9,274 nucleotides of DNA from Pseudomonadota bacterium (GCA_030612385.1 JAUWNZ010000032.1:1-9274), one strand, 5' to 3'. Numbered from the stretch's first letter, positions 1 through 6,537 are shown. The notes: a model not told the origin generated them from the sequence alone. Translations and numbers: made by a program.

Positions 1-1065
1 GCTATATACGTCTCCGAGATCCAGGGGATTTGCCATTCGAATCACACCGGCCCGGCGCTGGTTTTCCATCTTATTCAGGAATTGCTGTGGCAACTCCGGA
101 CATTCGAAACCGTATCTCTCGCAGAGATCTCCCAGAATAACAGCATAGCCACCGGATGGAGATATGGCCACCAACCTGTTTCCTTTCAAGGGTGGAAGGC
201 TGAGGGCCTTGGCACATACGGTCATATCATGAATGTCCTCAACACGAACGATATCCGCCTGTTTCAAGGCGCCCTCCACAATACGATCATTATTGGAAAG
301 TGCGGCAGTATGGGATTTTGCGATCGATGATGATGTTTGTCCTACATTGGATTTAAAGATAACAATCGGCTTTTTTGATTCTCCTGCCAGTCTCATAAGT
401 TCCCTGCCATCATCGATACTTTCCAGGCATAGGTGTATCTGTTCGGTGTCATCGTCATCTATCAGGTATCGCAAAAGGTCGATTTCATCAATATCAAGCT
501 TGTTGCCGATGCTGATAACCTTTGAGAAACCAATATGTTCCTCTGAAAAAACGTATGCGGATTGTGATGTTACTCCTCCACTTTGCGAGATCACGCTTAC
601 TTTTCCCGTTTTAAATGATTGTGGTTTCAAGGGATTGAATGGCGTGCATAAAGAAGAGTTGGTGCATATGATGCCAATACAGTTAGGGCCCATGAATCTG
701 ATTCCATATTGTCTCGCTACAGCCTGGACATCCTGTTCCGCCTGATTATCTATATCGTTGAATTCACTGAAACCGCCTGAAGAGATAATGACGTTACGAA
801 TCCCTTTCTTACCGCAGGCCCTCATTGAATCAGAAACAAACTTTGCAGGGACGAGGATTACGGCAAGGTCGATGCCACGTGGCAAAGACTCAGTATCGGT
901 AATAATTTCAATGCCATAGACGTTTCCAGCTATCCTGCCCACGGGATAGATCTTTCCCTTGAATCCCGCCGACTGACAGTTAAAGATAATGTTTTTCCCA
1001 AGATTTCCCGGACTGTCCGCCACCCCAAAAACTACAATGCTTCCCGGATAAAAAAATTGTCTCAT
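1..1065 (-). CDS. NDP-forming acyl/acetyl-CoA synthetase, N-terminal part (runs off left edge)
   Basis: The ATG at 1065-1063 opens a frame that stays open for 355 codons to the window edge, so the C-terminus is missing. The family (COG1042, ADP-forming acetyl-CoA synthetase type) interconverts acyl-CoA + ADP + Pi with acid + CoA + ATP in the cytoplasm through a phosphohistidine. Visible parts are a Rossmann CoA-binding domain at about residues 5-130 (VVFGVADSPGNLG near the start, GPNCIGI at 126-132), a succinyl-CoA-ligase-like domain at about 150-290 (SQSGG at 160-164), and the SHTAAL motif at 251-256, whose His252 matches the phosphorylated His of the alpha subunit. A third domain begins near residue 297. 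A purine-rich GAGAGGA lies upstream of the start. The gene follows hemW on the same strand across a repeat-filled gap. I cannot tell whether it is an alpha subunit of about 460 residues or a fused alpha-beta protein of about 700. Protein acetyltransferases of the Pat type share these domains but add a GNAT domain that would lie outside the window. Confidence 0.9.
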   Translation of the reverse strand, partial: MRQFFYPGSIVVFGVADSPGNLGKNIIFNCQSAGFKGKIYPVGRIAGNVYGIEIITDTESLPRGIDLAVILVPAKFVSDSMRACGKKGIRNVIISSGGFSEFNDIDNQAEQDVQAVARQYGIRFMGPNCIGIICTNSSLCTPFNPLKPQSFKTGKVSVISQSGGVTSQSAYVFSEEHIGFSKVISIGNKLDIDEIDLLRYLIDDDDTEQIHLCLESIDDGRELMRLAGESKKPIVIFKSNVGQTSSSIAKSHTAALSNNDRIVEGALKQADIVRVEDIHDMTVCAKALSLPPLKGNRLVAISPSGGYAVILGDLCERYGFECPELPQQFLNKMENQRRAGVIRMANPLDLGDVYS

Positions 1066-1100
1066 TTCGGTTCTTTTCCTCTCCTCTCATTTTTCATGGT

Positions 1101-1376
1101 CCGTTCACCGCAGAGAACGCAGAGCTCGCTGAGAAACTATTGTATCAGCTCAATAAATAGGGGGATTACATTTTTAAAATGTTGGTTTCGATCCACAACC
1201 ACTCTTACATATCATTGTAGGGTTGGGTTTTATACTCCATCGGAGATGGTGGCATATAAAACGTCACCCTACATCCCCGGGCTAACCCTTATTTATTGAG
1301 CTGATACGAAACGATTTTAGCTCTTGGCTTACTTGAATACTTTCTCTGCGCTCTCTGCGAACTCTGCGGTGAACGG
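1101..1376. repeat. MITE-like inverted-repeat element between hemW and the CoA synthetase
   Basis: The outer ends 1101-1136 and 1341-1376 are inverted repeats matching at 31 of 36 positions. A second pair, 1142-1159 and 1290-1307, is an 18-bp perfect inverted repeat (GTATCAGCTCAATAAATA against its complement). The outer ends are built from repeated CGCAGAGNN units, three per end. The right arm carries 28 nt (1308-1335) that the left arm lacks. The interior holds a separate hairpin and no credible ORF. The element starts ten bases after the hemW stop codon. TTTTTCAT occurs on both flanks (1090-1097 and 1382-1389) but does not abut the ends, so a target-site duplication is only possible. A non-autonomous mobile repeat is my inference; the sequence shows only the palindromic structure. 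Confidence 0.75.
1216..1273. repeat. 58-nt hairpin nested inside the element
   Basis: Arms 1216-1234 and 1255-1273 pair at 16 of 19 positions (TGTAGGGT...TTTTATA against TATAAAA...ACCCTACA). The 20-nt loop contains its own five-base stem, CCATC/GATGG at 1237-1249. It has no U-tract, so it does not look like a terminator. It looks like a separate stem-loop repeat lying within the larger inverted repeat. Confidence 0.7.
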
Positions 1377-1385
1377 TTACGTTTT

Positions 1386-2525
1386 TCATATCAAAGAAAG
1401 GCTGTCCGCCACTGCAAGACCCGATAGTGTGGGGCGCAGACAGCCATTTTGAATGGCAACCAGGCCTTCTTCCTGAAGTCTTTTCAGTACCTTTTCCTTT
1501 TGAGCGATAAGATCACAGTTATATCGTCCGGCAAATTTACTGATGTTGATGCCCCTCTTCGTGCGGAGACCGAGGTACAGAGCCTCTAATTGCAGTTGCT
1601 CCATCGTCAGGGATTCCATCTCTTGAACGGGTTGTTTTCCTGCCTCAATCTCTGTGATGTATTTCTCAAGCGATCTGTAATTCCACCAGCGTTGACCCTT
1701 TACAAAAGAATGCGCGCCAGGGCCGAGACCAAGGTAGGGCGTATGGTTCCAGTACTTCTGATTATGCCGGGAGAAGAATCTCATGTCTCTGGAAAAATTT
1801 GATACCTCATAGTGGATGTATCCGGCATCCTTGAGGATGTCGGCTGTCTTCATAAAAAAGTCGTATTGCAGATCATCTCCGGGAAGAGAAAAATCTCCTT
1901 TTTGGCGTCTTATCCCCAGTGAAGTATCTGCGTCAAGGGTCAACTGATAACAGGACAGATGTTCCGGGTGGAAGGAGACGGCCACGGACAGAGTATCCAG
2001 CCATGATGCCATGTCCTGTCCCGGCACGCCGTAGATCAGGTCAAGTCCTATATTGTCAAATCCGGCGTTGCGTGCGGCTTCTATGGCATAGATTGCCTGT
2101 TCTGCCGTGTGTCTCCGTTCGAGAAATGCAAGTATCTGACGGTCGAAGGATTGAATACCGATATTGAGGCGATTTACACCCATATCCTGCAGCGCCTTGA
2201 GAAAGGAGATGTCCAGGTCTGCCGGATTGGCCTCGATGGTGATCTCGGTGTTGGGCGGCAGGACAAAGCTTTTCTCTATCTTTTGAAATATATCCCGCAA
2301 TTGCTGTACGTGAAGGAGTGAGGGAGTTCCTCCCCCGATATAGACGGTGTCAAAGATGCTGAATTTCCGGCTGTACATGTCCATTTCTTTCATGAGCGCC
2401 GCTAAGAAAGCGGGGATACGAAAAAGAGATGTTACAGAGTAGAAATTACAGTAACCGCATCTGGTACGGCAAAAAGGAATGTGAATGTAAAGTCCGGCCA
2501 CATCCGGCGTGGCAGAATCTTTCAT
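1386..2525 (-). CDS. hemW: HemW, radical SAM heme chaperone (coproporphyrinogen oxidase-like)
   Basis: This 379-residue protein has the length expected of HemW. The radical-SAM cluster motif is CRTRCGYC with C19, C23 and C26, preceded by the HIPF typical of the family. GGGTP at 64-68 is the SAM-binding glycine motif, followed by IEANP at about 97-101 and a GVNRLNIGIQSF stretch at about 116-127. HNQKYW at 254-259 is the HNxxYW motif linked with heme binding in HemW, which favours heme chaperone over the true oxygen-independent coproporphyrinogen oxidase HemN. The protein would bind a 4Fe-4S cluster and heme in the cytoplasm and deliver heme to respiratory enzymes; this role is family knowledge. 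The start is supported by AAGGAAAAG just upstream. It lies downstream of lepA, a pairing seen in many bacteria, but the two are separated by a 291-bp spacer largely filled by a palindromic repeat. Older annotations call this family HemN. Confidence 0.95.
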   Translation of the reverse strand: MKDSATPDVAGLYIHIPFCRTRCGYCNFYSVTSLFRIPAFLAALMKEMDMYSRKFSIFDTVYIGGGTPSLLHVQQLRDIFQKIEKSFVLPPNTEITIEANPADLDISFLKALQDMGVNRLNIGIQSFDRQILAFLERRHTAEQAIYAIEAARNAGFDNIGLDLIYGVPGQDMASWLDTLSVAVSFHPEHLSCYQLTLDADTSLGIRRQKGDFSLPGDDLQYDFFMKTADILKDAGYIHYEVSNFSRDMRFFSRHNQKYWNHTPYLGLGPGAHSFVKGQRWWNYRSLEKYITEIEAGKQPVQEMESLTMEQLQLEALYLGLRTKRGINISKFAGRYNCDLIAQKEKVLKRLQEEGLVAIQNGCLRPTLSGLAVADSLSLI

Positions 2526-2541
2526 AACTTTTCCTTCTTGT

Positions 2542-2809
2542 AACTATTCAGCCACCGATCTACGCGGATTATCACTGATATTTTTTCTCCTATTTCCTGT
2601 CTCCACGCAGTTATTTCGTAATTTTCAAACTTTCGTGATCGTTTTAAATTCTTTTGCCGTTCGACTGAGCTCACGCCGAAGCCATTTCTGCAAGAACCTT
2701 ACAATTAAGAGACTAACAGCCTTCAGCCTATCTACCTTGAATAGTCACGTGATTTCTTTGTATTTAAACCTATCTGCGTTCATCTGTGTGAATCTGTGGC
2801 TGAGTAGTT
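2542..2809. repeat. MITE-like inverted-repeat element between lepA and hemW
   Basis: The ends 2542-2559 and 2792-2809 are inverted repeats at 16 of 18 positions (AACTATTCAGCCACCGAT against AACTACTCAGCCACAGAT), and weaker pairing continues inward to about 40 bp on each side. Each end contains three CRCNGAT-like units spaced 10 bp apart. The right end stops eight bases from the lepA stop codon and the left end lies about 16 bases upstream of the hemW start. Inside, 2657-2681 resembles another common stem-loop (TTCG...GAGCTC...CGAA). No credible ORF lies inside. The element fills nearly the whole lepA-hemW spacer, so it lies inside what may be a shared transcript. Confidence 0.75.
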
Positions 2810-2816
2810 TTCCTCT

Positions 2817-4613
2817 TTAATTATGACCTGTTTTAAGCACTGCAAGAAAAGCGCTCTGGGGAATGGATACCGATCCAACCATCTTCATCCTTTTTTTGCC
2901 CTTTTTCTGTTTCTCTAAGAGTTTTCGTTTACGGGTGATGTCGCCGCCGTAGCATTTCGCGGTTACATCCTTGCGGAAGGGCGGGATGGTGGTTCGCGAA
3001 ATTATTTCCCGGCCGATGGCGCCCTGGATGGCGATCTTAAACATCTGTCTGGGGATCTCCTCCTTTAATCTTTCACAGGACATAATGCCGCGCGCGCGCG
3101 CGCCGTCCCTGTGTACGATCTGCGACAGGGCATCCACCTTCTCGCCATTGACAAGGATGTCCAGCAGGGCAAGAGCGCTTTCCCTGTAGTCGATGACATC
3201 GTAATCGAACGAGCCATATCCCTGTGTTATTGTTTTGAAACGATCGTAAAAGTCATAGATAACTTCGGCGAGAGGTATCTCAGAGGTAAATTCAACACGG
3301 CCTGGGCTCGTGTAATTGAGTGTTGAATTGACACCCCGCTTTTCCTTGCAAAGCTTTATGACCGAGCCAAGACCCCTTTCCGGCATCATCATGGTGGCCC
3401 GGATATATGGTTCCTCTGTTTTTATTATTGAAGCCGGATCGGGATAATCAGCAGGGTTGTCTATATCCAGGACCCTGCCATCCGTGAATGTAAATCGATA
3501 GCGAACACTGGGCACCGATAGAATGAGGGAAAGGTCATATTCTCTCTCCAGCCTCTCCTGCACCACATCAAGATGGAGGAGACCGAGAAATCCACATCGA
3601 AAGCCCTGTCCAAGAGCGACAGAAGAGTCCTTTTGATAAACAAAGGAGGCATCATTGAGTGTGTATTTTTCCACTGCAACTGACAGGTCTTCATAGTCAT
3701 CCGAGGCTATGGGATATATCGAGGCAAATACGACCGGTTTGACCTCCTTGAAACCTGGAAGGGGAACATCACACGGCTTTGTGTCATGGGTTATGGTATC
3801 TCCATTGTGTATATCCGAGACCGTTTTGACACCGGCGATAATATATCCCACCTCACCAGCGGAAAGCTTCCCCGTTTTTTTCCTGAAGAGCGAAAAAATC
3901 CCTACCTCTTCGACTTTATAAACTGCGTTGTTCGACATAAATCGAATGGAATCGCCCTTTTTAACTGTTCCGTCAAAGAGACGGCAATGGATCACGGTGC
4001 CGCGAAAGGGGTCATACTGAGCGTCAAAGATAAGGGCTGTCAGCGGCGCCCCGGGATCGCCCTTCGGAGGCGGAATTCTCTGCACAACCGCCTCCAGAAT
4101 GTCTTCGATGCCGATCCCATCTTTGGCTGAACATTTCAGGTGGCCGGAAGGATCCAGTCCCAACTCGGAGTCTATCTGCTCAATAACCCGTTCCACATCT
4201 GCCGAGGGAAGATCAATCTTGTTAATGACGGGAATAATTTCCAGGTCATTTTCCATGGCGAGATAGAGGTTAGCGATAGTCTGAGCCTGCACGCCCTGGG
4301 AGGCGTCGATCAAAAGGAGAACACCTTCGCAGGAAGAGAGGGAACGTGAAACCTCATAAGAGAAGTCGACATGCCCCGGAGTATCGATCAGATTGAGGAT
4401 ATAATCCTTTCCATCCCTGGCGCGGTAGGGAAGGGCGATCGCCTGGCTCTTTATGGTTATCCCCCGCTCACGCTCAATATCCATATTATCCAGGATCTGA
4501 TCTTTGAAATCCCGGTCGTCAATGATGCCGGTGTGCTGGATCAGCCGATCGGCAAGAGTGGATTTGCCGTGATCAATGTGGGCAATCACGCTGAAATTGC
4601 GTATATTTTTCAT
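2817..4613 (-). CDS. lepA: LepA / elongation factor 4, translation GTPase
   Basis: This full-length protein of 598 residues matches the family's usual size of about 600. LepA is a ribosome-dependent GTPase related to EF-G, credited with back-translocation or with help in translation initiation and 30S assembly. GTPase motifs are AHIDHGKS (11-18), RERGIT (48-53), DTPGH (77-81), NKID (131-134) and SAK near 163. After the G domain come the beta-barrel domain II and the EF-G-like domains, then the LepA-specific C-terminal domain with CYGGDITRKRKLLEKQKKGK and a basic tail. The start gives the canonical MKNIRNFSVIAHIDHGKST. The ribosome binding site is weak (GTGAG, five bases from ATG), and the leader lies in a dispersed repeat. 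A (CG)7 run at 3089-3102 lies within the coding sequence without breaking the frame. hemW follows on the same strand. Confidence 0.98.
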   Translation of the reverse strand: MKNIRNFSVIAHIDHGKSTLADRLIQHTGIIDDRDFKDQILDNMDIERERGITIKSQAIALPYRARDGKDYILNLIDTPGHVDFSYEVSRSLSSCEGVLLLIDASQGVQAQTIANLYLAMENDLEIIPVINKIDLPSADVERVIEQIDSELGLDPSGHLKCSAKDGIGIEDILEAVVQRIPPPKGDPGAPLTALIFDAQYDPFRGTVIHCRLFDGTVKKGDSIRFMSNNAVYKVEEVGIFSLFRKKTGKLSAGEVGYIIAGVKTVSDIHNGDTITHDTKPCDVPLPGFKEVKPVVFASIYPIASDDYEDLSVAVEKYTLNDASFVYQKDSSVALGQGFRCGFLGLLHLDVVQERLEREYDLSLILSVPSVRYRFTFTDGRVLDIDNPADYPDPASIIKTEEPYIRATMMMPERGLGSVIKLCKEKRGVNSTLNYTSPGRVEFTSEIPLAEVIYDFYDRFKTITQGYGSFDYDVIDYRESALALLDILVNGEKVDALSQIVHRDGARARGIMSCERLKEEIPRQMFKIAIQGAIGREIISRTTIPPFRKDVTAKCYGGDITRKRKLLEKQKKGKKRMKMVGSVSIPQSAFLAVLKTGHN

Positions 4614-4623
4614 AATAACTCAC

Positions 4624-4678
4624 GTAAGCATTCGAGGAACGCTGAAATTCGAAATTGGAAATTAGAAATTTGGCCTTC
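4624..4678. repeat. 55-bp dispersed repeat, copy 1 (lepA leader)
   Basis: This stretch matches 7568-7622 in the same orientation without gaps. Both copies begin GTAAGC, share GAAC and TGAAAT, continue as AT-rich GAAATTGGAAATT-type units, and end in AAATTTGGCCT. The last 36 bases match at 30 positions. The repeat begins about ten bases upstream of the lepA start codon, so it forms most of the lepA leader on the minus strand. Confidence 0.8.
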
Positions 4679-4751
4679 ATGCTTTTATGAGTTCAGGGGT
4701 TAAAACCTCTGAACCCTTGAACTCGTTTCATCTCCCCAAATTTCCAATTTC
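4651..4751. repeat. Nested inverted repeat with central hairpin
   Basis: The outer arms are 4651-4673 and 4736-4751; the right arm is the complement of GAAATTGGAAATTTGG, and the left arm is the same with seven extra bases. Between them, 4689-4701 pairs with 4712-4724 (GAGTTCAGGGGTT with AACCCTTGAACTC, one G-U pair) around a 10-nt loop. No U-tract follows on either strand. The GGTTCAAGGTT-type sequence recurs after proB. Confidence 0.7.
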
Positions 4752-4756
4752 AAGCA

Positions 4757-4791
4757 ATAAAAGCCTTCCTGTATTTCAGGAAGGCTTTTAT
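4757..4791 (-). terminator. Strong rho-independent terminator after adk
   Basis: A perfect 15-bp stem (ATAAAAGCCTTCCTG with CAGGAAGGCTTTTAT) closes a five-base loop 24 bases past the adk stop codon. On the minus strand the stem ends in TTTTATTG, a short U-tract. The A/T-rich stem ends make it symmetric, so it could work in both directions, but adk is the only gene reading into it. It separates adk from lepA. Confidence 0.85.
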
Positions 4792-4815
4792 ACAAAGGCC
4801 TGATTCAGCTTCTTT

Positions 4816-5493
4816 CTACTTTAATTTGCCAAGCAGAACCTCAGAGACTTCTTTAACTCCCGGCAGGCCGTCCACTCCAATAACATTAATTTCATCCTTT
4901 GCTTTAAAGAAGTTGATCGCTGCCACCGTTCCCGTCTCTGTATCGTAGTAGATGTTGTGTCTCTTGTCTATAGCGGTCTCATCCTGATCATCATCACGGG
5001 CTGTAAGCTCTCCACCGCACACCCGGCATACAGGCTTCCCGTCCTTTTCAGCCGGCTTGATCGCATCTATATAAATATTATTCGGATGATTATTGTCATT
5101 ACTGCAGAGTCTTCTCCCCATGATGCGATTCTTTGAGGTTTTCCTGTCCAGAAGGATTTCTATCACATAGTCCAACTTCATGTTTTCCTGTTGCATAGCT
5201 TCATACATGGCCTGGGCCTGGGTGAGATTTCTCGGAAAACCATCGAGAAGCCAGCCATCTTTGCAGTCATCCTCTTTGAGACGATTCAGGATCATGGGAA
5301 TAGTGACATCATCGGGAACCAGTTCTCCCCTGTCGATATATTCCTTTGCCTTAGCTCCCAATTCAGTTCCCTGCGAGATGTTTTGTCTGAAGATAACCCC
5401 TGTCTCTATGTGGGGCGTCCGGTATTTTTTCTGAACAATAGCGCCCTGTGTGCCTTTACCGCTTCCATTAGGTCCAAAAATAAGAATGTTCAT
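4816..5493 (-). CDS. adk: Adenylate kinase with a metal-type lid
   Basis: The 225-residue protein catalyses ATP + AMP = 2 ADP in the cytoplasm. The P-loop is GPNGSGKGT at 7-15, differing from the more usual GAPGAGKGT. DGFPRN at 84-89 is the family signature for nucleotide binding. The AMP site contains ETGVIFR at 30-36. The LID at about 125-185 carries C130, H136, C156 and C159 followed by RDDD at 166-169. This suggests a zinc or iron knuckle, although the first half is C-x5-H rather than the standard C-x2-C. Residues 190-225 form the expected C-terminal helix region. A strong AGGAGAT ribosome binding site lies upstream of the ATG and a sigma70-like promoter about 50 bases further up. The terminator after the gene and the terminator-lepA gap suggest it is transcribed alone. 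Confidence 0.95.
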   Translation of the reverse strand: MNILIFGPNGSGKGTQGAIVQKKYRTPHIETGVIFRQNISQGTELGAKAKEYIDRGELVPDDVTIPMILNRLKEDDCKDGWLLDGFPRNLTQAQAMYEAMQQENMKLDYVIEILLDRKTSKNRIMGRRLCSNDNNHPNNIYIDAIKPAEKDGKPVCRVCGGELTARDDDQDETAIDKRHNIYYDTETGTVAAINFFKAKDEINVIGVDGLPGVKEVSEVLLGKLK

Positions 5494-5540
5494 GTCTAAG
5501 ATCTCCTTTCAAATGATTCTTCAATAGCCAATGCAGATTC

Positions 5541-5569
5541 CTTATAAGGGATTATGATTTTTTTATCAA
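5541..5569 (-). promoter_or_regulatory. Predicted sigma70-type promoter for adk
   Basis: On the minus strand a -35 box TTGATA (5569-5564) and a -10 box TATAAG (5546-5541) are separated by exactly 17 bases. Transcription would begin near 5533, giving a leader of about 40 bases that ends with the AGGAGAT ribosome binding site of adk. The -10 lies in the palindrome CCTTATAAGG. Prediction by eye only. Confidence 0.5.
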
Positions 5570-5683
5570 CTCTTTTATGCCGCTCTTTCCGAATGTTACC
5601 GCCTTATTGGAACACCATGGCCAGCCATAGCTATTATCAAGTTTAAACGACAGGTTGTTTTCATAATCGCTTTTCTTTTTAAG

Positions 5684-5713
5684 TTGACACTAACGAGTGA
5701 TTAATTATATACT
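5684..5713 (+). promoter_or_regulatory. Predicted sigma70-type promoter for rplU-rpmA
   Basis: A consensus -35 TTGACA (5684-5689) and a near-consensus -10 TATACT (5708-5713) are spaced 18 bases apart in AT-rich DNA. Transcription would begin near 5720, giving a leader of about 40 bases with AGAGGA (5745-5750) eight bases before the rplU start. This is the best promoter in the window, as expected for ribosomal protein genes. I see no obvious autoregulatory fold in the short leader. Confidence 0.65.
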
Positions 5714-5758
5714 TATATTTAAGGTGAATTCTAATATTACTTGAAGAGGATCTGAGTT

Positions 5759-6070
5759 ATGTATGCGGTTGTAAAAACGGGTGGTAAACAGTGTAGGGTT
5801 TCAGAAGGTGATACTCTAAATATCGAGAAAGTGGAAGGTGATAAAGGATCTGAGGTGGTTTTCGATGAAGTGCTGATGGTTTCTATGGACGGTGACATTA
5901 AGGTTGGCACTCCATATGTTATGGGAGCCAGAGTTGTCGGTGAGATTACAGCTCAGAAACGGGGGCCCAAGATTATGGTATTCAGGATGAAGAGAAGAAA
6001 AGGATATCATAAAAAGACGGGGCACCGTCAAGAGTTGACGAGTGTGAAAATAAAGGAAATTTTCATTTGA
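5759..6070 (+). CDS. rplU: 50S ribosomal protein L21
   Basis: This full-length 103-residue protein matches bacterial L21 in size and sequence: [11 protein letters not shown] at the N-terminus and the C-terminal [14 protein letters not shown] signature (about residues 79-92) that contacts 23S rRNA. L21 binds 23S rRNA next to L20 in the large subunit. The start is fixed by AGAGGA eight bases upstream and by the conserved N-terminus. It is the first gene of a pair with rpmA, whose start lies 12 bases past the rplU stop; this order is conserved across bacteria. Cys12 is a small departure from the common TGGKQYRV sequence. Confidence 0.98.
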   Translation: MYAVVKTGGKQCRVSEGDTLNIEKVEGDKGSEVVFDEVLMVSMDGDIKVGTPYVMGARVVGEITAQKRGPKIMVFRMKRRKGYHKKTGHRQELTSVKIKEIFI

Positions 6071-6082
6071 GCGGAGGGGGAA

Positions 6083-6337
6083 ATGGCGCATAAAAAGGGG
6101 CAGGGAAGCTCCCGTAATGGAAGGGATAGTAACGCTCAGAGGCGTGGCGTGAAGGTGTTCGGCGGGCAGAAAGTCAGCGCTGGATCCATTATAATTCGAC
6201 AACTGGGCACAAGGATACATCCCGGTAAAAATGTAGGACTTGGAAAAGATTACACCGTTTTTTCAAAGGTTGATGGGATTGTAAAGTTTGAAAGATTTGG
6301 TAAAGACAGGAAAAAGGTGAGTGTTTACGCATCCTGA
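6083..6337 (+). CDS. rpmA: 50S ribosomal protein L27
   Basis: This 84-residue protein has the standard L27 start [16 protein letters not shown], followed by the conserved [10 protein letters not shown] (about 20-30), [13 protein letters not shown] (about 36-48) and [14 protein letters not shown] near the end. L27 reaches the peptidyl transferase centre with its basic N-terminal tail and stabilises tRNA there. The N-terminus begins directly with MAHKKG, so it lacks the cleaved leader peptide seen in Firmicutes. GGAGGGG upstream is a strong ribosome binding site. It is co-transcribed with rplU and followed by a predicted terminator about 30 bases downstream. Confidence 0.98.
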   Translation: MAHKKGQGSSRNGRDSNAQRRGVKVFGGQKVSAGSIIIRQLGTRIHPGKNVGLGKDYTVFSKVDGIVKFERFGKDRKKVSVYAS

Positions 6338-6368
6338 GGTTGTTTTCTTCAAGTTCTGTTATAGCTTC

Positions 6369-6417
6369 AAAAGGTGTTGCCTGAAGGCTCAATCGCTTTC
6401 GTTCAACGCCTTTTTTG
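6369..6417 (+). terminator. Predicted rho-independent terminator between rpmA and obgE
   Basis: AAAAGGTGTTG (6369-6379) pairs with CAACGCCTTTT (6404-6414) through one G-U pair, and the stem runs into a TTTTTT tract at 6411-6416. The 24-nt loop contains a small GCCT/AGGC stem. Its position 31 bases after the rpmA stop fits termination of the rplU-rpmA transcript. The long loop makes it less certain than the adk terminator. Confidence 0.6.
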
Positions 6418-6419
6418 TA

Positions 6420-6475
6420 CCGGGTTGACTACTCACGTAGTCAGCCTGCCCACCTGAGCAGTTACGTGCCGGGTT
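6420..6475. other. Palindrome between 7-bp direct repeats in the rpmA-obgE gap
   Basis: CCGGGTT occurs at 6420-6426 and 6469-6475. Between the copies, TGACTAC-TCAC-GTAGTCA (6426-6443) is a perfect 7-bp stem with a 4-nt loop. No U-tract follows, so it does not look like a terminator. It may be an operator, part of the obgE control region, or the remains of a small repeat; nothing in the sequence decides between these. Confidence 0.35.
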
Positions 6476-6497
6476 AAGTAATTAAGTATCACAATGC

Positions 6498-6506
6498 TGA
6501 TATACA
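6498..6506 (+). promoter_or_regulatory. Possible extended -10 promoter for obgE
   Basis: TGATATACA has the TGn of an extended -10 followed by TATACA (6501-6506), with no clear -35. It would give a transcript starting near 6513 with a leader of about 25 bases. It is proposed because a terminator precedes obgE, which then needs its own promoter. Weak, by-eye prediction. Confidence 0.3.
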
Positions 6507-6537
6507 TAGTTGCCTTACCCTTACCATAATTTATTCC

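Noticed and set aside
233..745. 170-codon plus-strand frame in the first kilobase
   Set aside because: Serine-rich antisense shadow of the CoA synthetase, whose minus-strand frame is open over all 355 codons with family motifs.
1101..1376. Repeated CGCAGAG units as a CRISPR array
   Set aside because: The units are about 9 bp apart, with no spacers of the usual length and no cas genes nearby.
1090..1389. TTTTTCAT at 1090-1097 and 1382-1389 as a target-site duplication of the first element
   Set aside because: The copies lie 3 and 5 bases away from the inverted-repeat ends and the sequence is T-rich; kept only as a remark.
4689..4724. Hairpin upstream of lepA as a second terminator for adk
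   Set aside because: It lacks a U-tract on either strand and lies beyond the much better terminator at 4757-4791; it fits the palindromic repeat instead.
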